8,261 nucleotides of DNA from Bordetella parapertussis. GTDB taxonomy: Bacteria; Pseudomonadota; Gammaproteobacteria; Burkholderiales; SG8-39. Shown piece by piece: positions 6,380-8,261 of the stretch. The DNA lies in contig CAMDRY010000123.1 in the NCBI GenBank assembly GCA_945906975.1, forward strand, positions 1-8,261, read 5' to 3'. Made by a program: the position numbers and the translations under genes. The notes under the pieces were generated by a model. That model searched no databases. It saw only the letters and a program-made list of their open reading frames with translations, and was not told the origin of the DNA. Each line of letters opens with the position of its first letter. Within the stretch, counting starts at the first letter, position 1.

Positions 6380-6415
6380 ATGGTATTGATGCTTGATCTA
6401 AGAGTTTTGATATGA
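6380..6415 (+). other. Possible tiny leader ORF overlapping the ligK start
   Basis: An 11-codon frame (ATG 6380, or 8 codons from ATG 6389) encodes [11 protein letters not shown] and ends with TGA at 6413-6415, overlapping the ligK ATG as ATGA. A strong AAGGAG lies at 6372-6377, better placed for ATG 6389 (11 bases) than for the ligK start (34 bases). ligK itself has only a weak AAGAG near 6400. The layout fits translational coupling, but chance cannot be excluded. Confidence 0.3.
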
Positions 6416-7098
6416 GTGTCGTCGTCCGTAACATCCCGCGCGCGGACCAGGCGGTCATCGATACCCTGGGGCGCATGGGCGTTGCAACCGTGCACGAGGC
6501 CTTCGGTCGTGCCGGTTTGATGAAGTCTTACATGCGGCCGATTTATCCGGGCGCGGCATGTTGCGGCAGTGCGGTCACCGTGCTGGCCCACCCCGGCGAT
6601 AACTGGATGCTGCATGTCGCAGCCGAGCAGATCAAGCCCGGTGATGTGGTGGTGGTGGCGCTCAGCGCCGATAACGAAGACGGCATGTTCGGGGATTTGC
6701 TGGCAACGTCATTCCAGGCGCGCGGGGCGCGGGGGCTGATCATCGATGCGGGCTGCCGTGATGTTAGCGTTCTGCGCAAAATGGGTTTCCCGGTCTGGCC
6801 CAGGGCTATTTCGGCCAAGGGGACGGTAAAGGCGACCATCGGTTCGGTGAATATTGCGGTGGTGTGCGCCGGCGCGCTGGTTAATCCGGGTGATGTGATC
6901 GTGGCCGACGATGATGGTGTGGTGGTCATCCCCCGCGCCAAGGCAGCCGAAGTGGCGGCGGCGGCGGTGGCGCGCGAAGCCAGCGAAGAGGGCAAGCGCA
7001 AGCGGCTCGCGTCGGGCGAACTTGGGCTGGACATGTACAAGATGCGGGATGGTTTGGAAAAGGCCGGGCTGCGTTACGTTGACTACGACGGCAAATAA
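6412..7098 (+). CDS. ligK: 4-carboxy-4-hydroxy-2-oxoadipate (CHA/HMG) aldolase, RraA-like family
   Basis: A 228-residue class II (divalent-metal) pyruvate aldolase of the RraA-like fold, equivalent to LigK/ProA/GalC. It splits 4-carboxy-4-hydroxy-2-oxoadipate into pyruvate and oxaloacetate, and family members also act on 4-hydroxy-4-methyl-2-oxoglutarate. The diagnostic D-X20-R-D signature is exact: D95 in GDLLA, then R116-D117 in GCRDV. That motif separates active aldolases from the RNase E inhibitor RraA. Other family features are HEAFGR (28-33), IKPGDVVVV (74-82) and [17 protein letters not shown] (158-174). The C-terminal extension after the RraA core (about 185-228, helix-rich, ending [10 protein letters not shown]) is typical of CHA aldolases. 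The start is the only one after an in-frame TGA at 6394. It follows ligJ and consumes its product. It may be translationally coupled to a small leader frame. Confidence 0.92.
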   Translation: MSVVVRNIPRADQAVIDTLGRMGVATVHEAFGRAGLMKSYMRPIYPGAACCGSAVTVLAHPGDNWMLHVAAEQIKPGDVVVVALSADNEDGMFGDLLATSFQARGARGLIIDAGCRDVSVLRKMGFPVWPRAISAKGTVKATIGSVNIAVVCAGALVNPGDVIVADDDGVVVIPRAKAAEVAAAAVAREASEEGKRKRLASGELGLDMYKMRDGLEKAGLRYVDYDGK

Positions 7099-7103
7099 TT
7101 TGA

Positions 7104-7200
7104 TGTCATTGCGAGGAGGCGAAGTCGACGCGGTAATCTTGCGGTGTTGCGACGGAAGGCGCAAGGACGACAAGATTGCTTCGCTGCGCTCGCAATGACA
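7104..7200. repeat. 97-bp palindromic 'CATTGCGAG' dispersed repeat (REP/MITE-like)
   Basis: The ends are perfect 12-base inverted repeats: TGTCATTGCGAG (7104-7115) and CTCGCAATGACA (7189-7200). Further pairing occurs inside: AATCTTG (7135-7141) with CAAGATT (7171-7177), and GCGAAG with CTTCGC. The core resembles palindromes that I recall as scattered between genes in many bacterial genomes. It starts five bases after the ligK stop. There is no room for a transposase, so it would be non-autonomous. A transcript through it would fold into a long stem-loop that could stabilise or end the ligK message. Confidence 0.8.
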
Positions 7201-7272
7201 GAAATGCTGCGCTGTGCTCGCAATGATAGAAATGCTGCGCTGTGCTCGCATTGACAGCAATGCTGCGCTCGC
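7194..7272. repeat. Three tandem reiterations of the right end of the palindromic repeat
   Basis: Two 28-base copies (7194-7221, 7222-7249) differ at a single base. A third copy (7250-7272) is 23 bases long because five bases are missing, and it has a few substitutions. Each copy carries the GCTGCGCT...CTCGC right-end motif of the adjacent palindrome, so they look like end reiterations of that element. The third copy contributes the -35 box and spacer of the predicted promoter. Confidence 0.8.
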
Positions 7273-7278
7273 AATAAT
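7251..7278 (+). promoter_or_regulatory. Predicted sigma70 promoter for the Bug receptor gene, built from repeat sequence
   Basis: A perfect -35 TTGACA (7251-7256) is followed by a 16-base spacer and AATAAT (7273-7278), five of six matches to the -10 consensus. Transcription would begin near 7285, leaving a leader of about 26 bases with the strong AAGGAG ribosome site (7297-7302) eight bases before the ATG at 7311. This is the best promoter match in the window. It implies that the receptor gene can be expressed separately from ligK. Confidence 0.6.
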
Positions 7279-7310
7279 TACAGTAGAAAAACGCTCAAGG
7301 AGAAGGTGAA

Positions 7311-8261
7311 ATGAATTGGCTTCTTAAGGTGCTTGCCGTGTTGATGTTTTGCTTTACCGCGACGATAGCTGGCGCGCAGAACTACCCGACCAAAACGATA
7401 AGAATCATCGTGCCCTTCGCCGCCGGCGGCGTGGGCGACATCACAGCGCGGGTGGTGGCGCAGCGCATGACTGAGTCCATGGGTCAGCAGGTGCTGGTCG
7501 AGAACAAGCCGGGCGCGGGCGGGATTCTCGCGTCGGAGGCTGTGGCGAAGGCCGAGCCCGATGGTCACACCCTCTTGTTCATGACCAACGGCAATGCGGT
7601 CAGTGTCGCGCTGTTCAAGTCGCTGCCCTATGACACCATCCGGGATTTTGCGCCGCTGAGCATTGCCGGATTTTTCGACGTGCTGCTGGTGGTCAACGCC
7701 GACTCGCCGCACAAAACGGTGGCGGACATGCTGACTTGGGCGAGAGCCAATCCGGGTAAGCTGACCATCGGCACCATCAATATCGGCAGCACCCAGAACC
7801 TGGCGGGTGAGTTGTTTCGTTCGCTCGCCAATGTCGACGCGCAGATCATCCCGTTCAAGTCGACCTCAGACGTGGTGGCGGCGATGCGTCGCGGCGACGT
7901 GCACGTGAGCTTCGAGTTTCTCGGTGCGGTCAAGGGCCAGTTGCAGGCTGGTGTCGCCCGTGCGCTGGCCGTCGGCTCGGACAAGCGCTTTGACGGACTG
8001 CCCGGCGTACCCACGGCGTCCGAGAGTGGATTGCCCGGCTACGTGGTCAATTCCTGGAACGGCTTTGCCGCGCCGGCCAAGACACCGCGTCCGGTCATCG
8101 AGCGCCTTAATCGCGAGATCAATGCCGCCCTGAACGCGCCGGACATCAAGAAACGGTTGCAGGACCTGAGCGTTGAGGCGCGTCCGGGCACGACCGACGC
8201 CATGGCCGATATGCTCGCTTCCGATATAGCCAAATGGAAGTCCGTCATCGAGAAGGCCAGG
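7311..8261 (+). CDS. Bug/TctC-family periplasmic solute-binding protein (partial, 3' end cut)
   Basis: An open frame of 317 codons runs off the window end. The product is a tripartite tricarboxylate transporter receptor of the Bug type, a periplasmic protein binding carboxylates or aromatic acids. A signal peptide is clear: MNWLLK, a hydrophobic core, and an AGA-Q cleavage site after residue 22. The mature N-terminus NYPTKTIRIIVPFAAGGVGD is classic for the family, with the ligand-loop motif AAGGVGDITAR near 37-47, then VENKPGAGG (63-71) and PGVPTASESGLPGY towards the end. Family length is about 320-325 residues, so probably only a few codons are missing. The start is supported by AAGGAG eight bases upstream. 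No TctA/TctB membrane genes are visible; Bug genes are often orphans beside catabolic genes. It may bring in the substrate of this locus; the ligand is unknown. Confidence 0.92.
   Translation, partial: MNWLLKVLAVLMFCFTATIAGAQNYPTKTIRIIVPFAAGGVGDITARVVAQRMTESMGQQVLVENKPGAGGILASEAVAKAEPDGHTLLFMTNGNAVSVALFKSLPYDTIRDFAPLSIAGFFDVLLVVNADSPHKTVADMLTWARANPGKLTIGTINIGSTQNLAGELFRSLANVDAQIIPFKSTSDVVAAMRRGDVHVSFEFLGAVKGQLQAGVARALAVGSDKRFDGLPGVPTASESGLPGYVVNSWNGFAAPAKTPRPVIERLNREINAALNAPDIKKRLQDLSVEARPGTTDAMADMLASDIAKWKSVIEKAR

Noticed and set aside
5269..6615. 448-codon open frame on the minus strand opposite ligJ
   Set aside because: It lies entirely antisense to a gene with a complete, motif-rich LigJ sequence; the translation shows no recognisable domain. 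Long antisense frames are expected in GC-rich DNA.
7104..7272. CRISPR array
   Set aside because: The repeats are directly tandem copies with no unique spacers, and are derived from a palindromic element; no cas genes are present.
7083..7274. Minus-strand frame reading repeated 'CERSEAI'/'MRAQRSIS' peptides
   Set aside because: This is translation of the palindromic repeat and its reiterations, a well-known annotation artefact.

Overview
The window looks like a chromosomal aromatic-acid catabolism locus from a GC-rich Gram-negative bacterium, most likely a betaproteobacterium (Burkholderiales-like). The reasons are the GC-rich codon use, a Bug/TctC-type periplasmic solute receptor next to catabolic genes, a LysR regulator divergent from the cluster, and a LigJ/LigK pair from the protocatechuate/gallate 4,5-cleavage pathway. 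No species can be named from sequence alone.

Layout from left to right: (1) 52-1137 (+) is an ACMSD-type amidohydrolase with an unusual histidine-rich N-terminus. (2) 1213-2866 (-) is a two-gene unit running leftwards: a LysR-type regulator (1958-2866) followed 25 bases later by an alpha/beta-hydrolase (1213-1932). (3) 2867-3116 is a 250-base divergent control region with a dyad, a 12-base tandem repeat, a hairpin and a possible small hydrophobic ORF. (4) 3117-7098 (+) holds four enzyme genes: a 4,5-dihydroxyphthalate decarboxylase-like protein, a stand-alone MetE-C-type zinc methyltransferase, 4-oxalomesaconate hydratase (ligJ) and 4-carboxy-4-hydroxy-2-oxoadipate aldolase (ligK). (5) 7099-7310 is a palindromic 'CATTGCGAG' repeat element with reiterated right ends; its last copy appears to form a sigma70 promoter. 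(6) 7311 to the window end (+) is a Bug/TctC-type periplasmic binding protein, cut by the window edge probably only a few codons before its stop.

How the genes could work together: LigJ and LigK are the last two steps that turn 4-oxalomesaconate into pyruvate and oxaloacetate. The decarboxylase-like protein could feed protocatechuate into that route from a phthalate-type dicarboxylate, and the ACMSD-like enzyme could be a second decarboxylase or hydrolase. The Bug protein could bind the aromatic or carboxylate substrate in the periplasm. The MetE-like protein is the odd member: it keeps the zinc ligands of methionine synthase and suggests a methyl-transfer step, possibly linked to methoxylated substrates or to C1 handling. 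The ring-cleavage dioxygenase, dehydrogenase, lactonase and tautomerase are not in this window, so the upstream substrate is inferred, not shown.

The strongest new observation is the repeat-derived promoter before the Bug gene. Next come the forced His-rich start of the first amidohydrolase and the unexplained MetE-like enzyme inside a 4,5-cleavage cluster.
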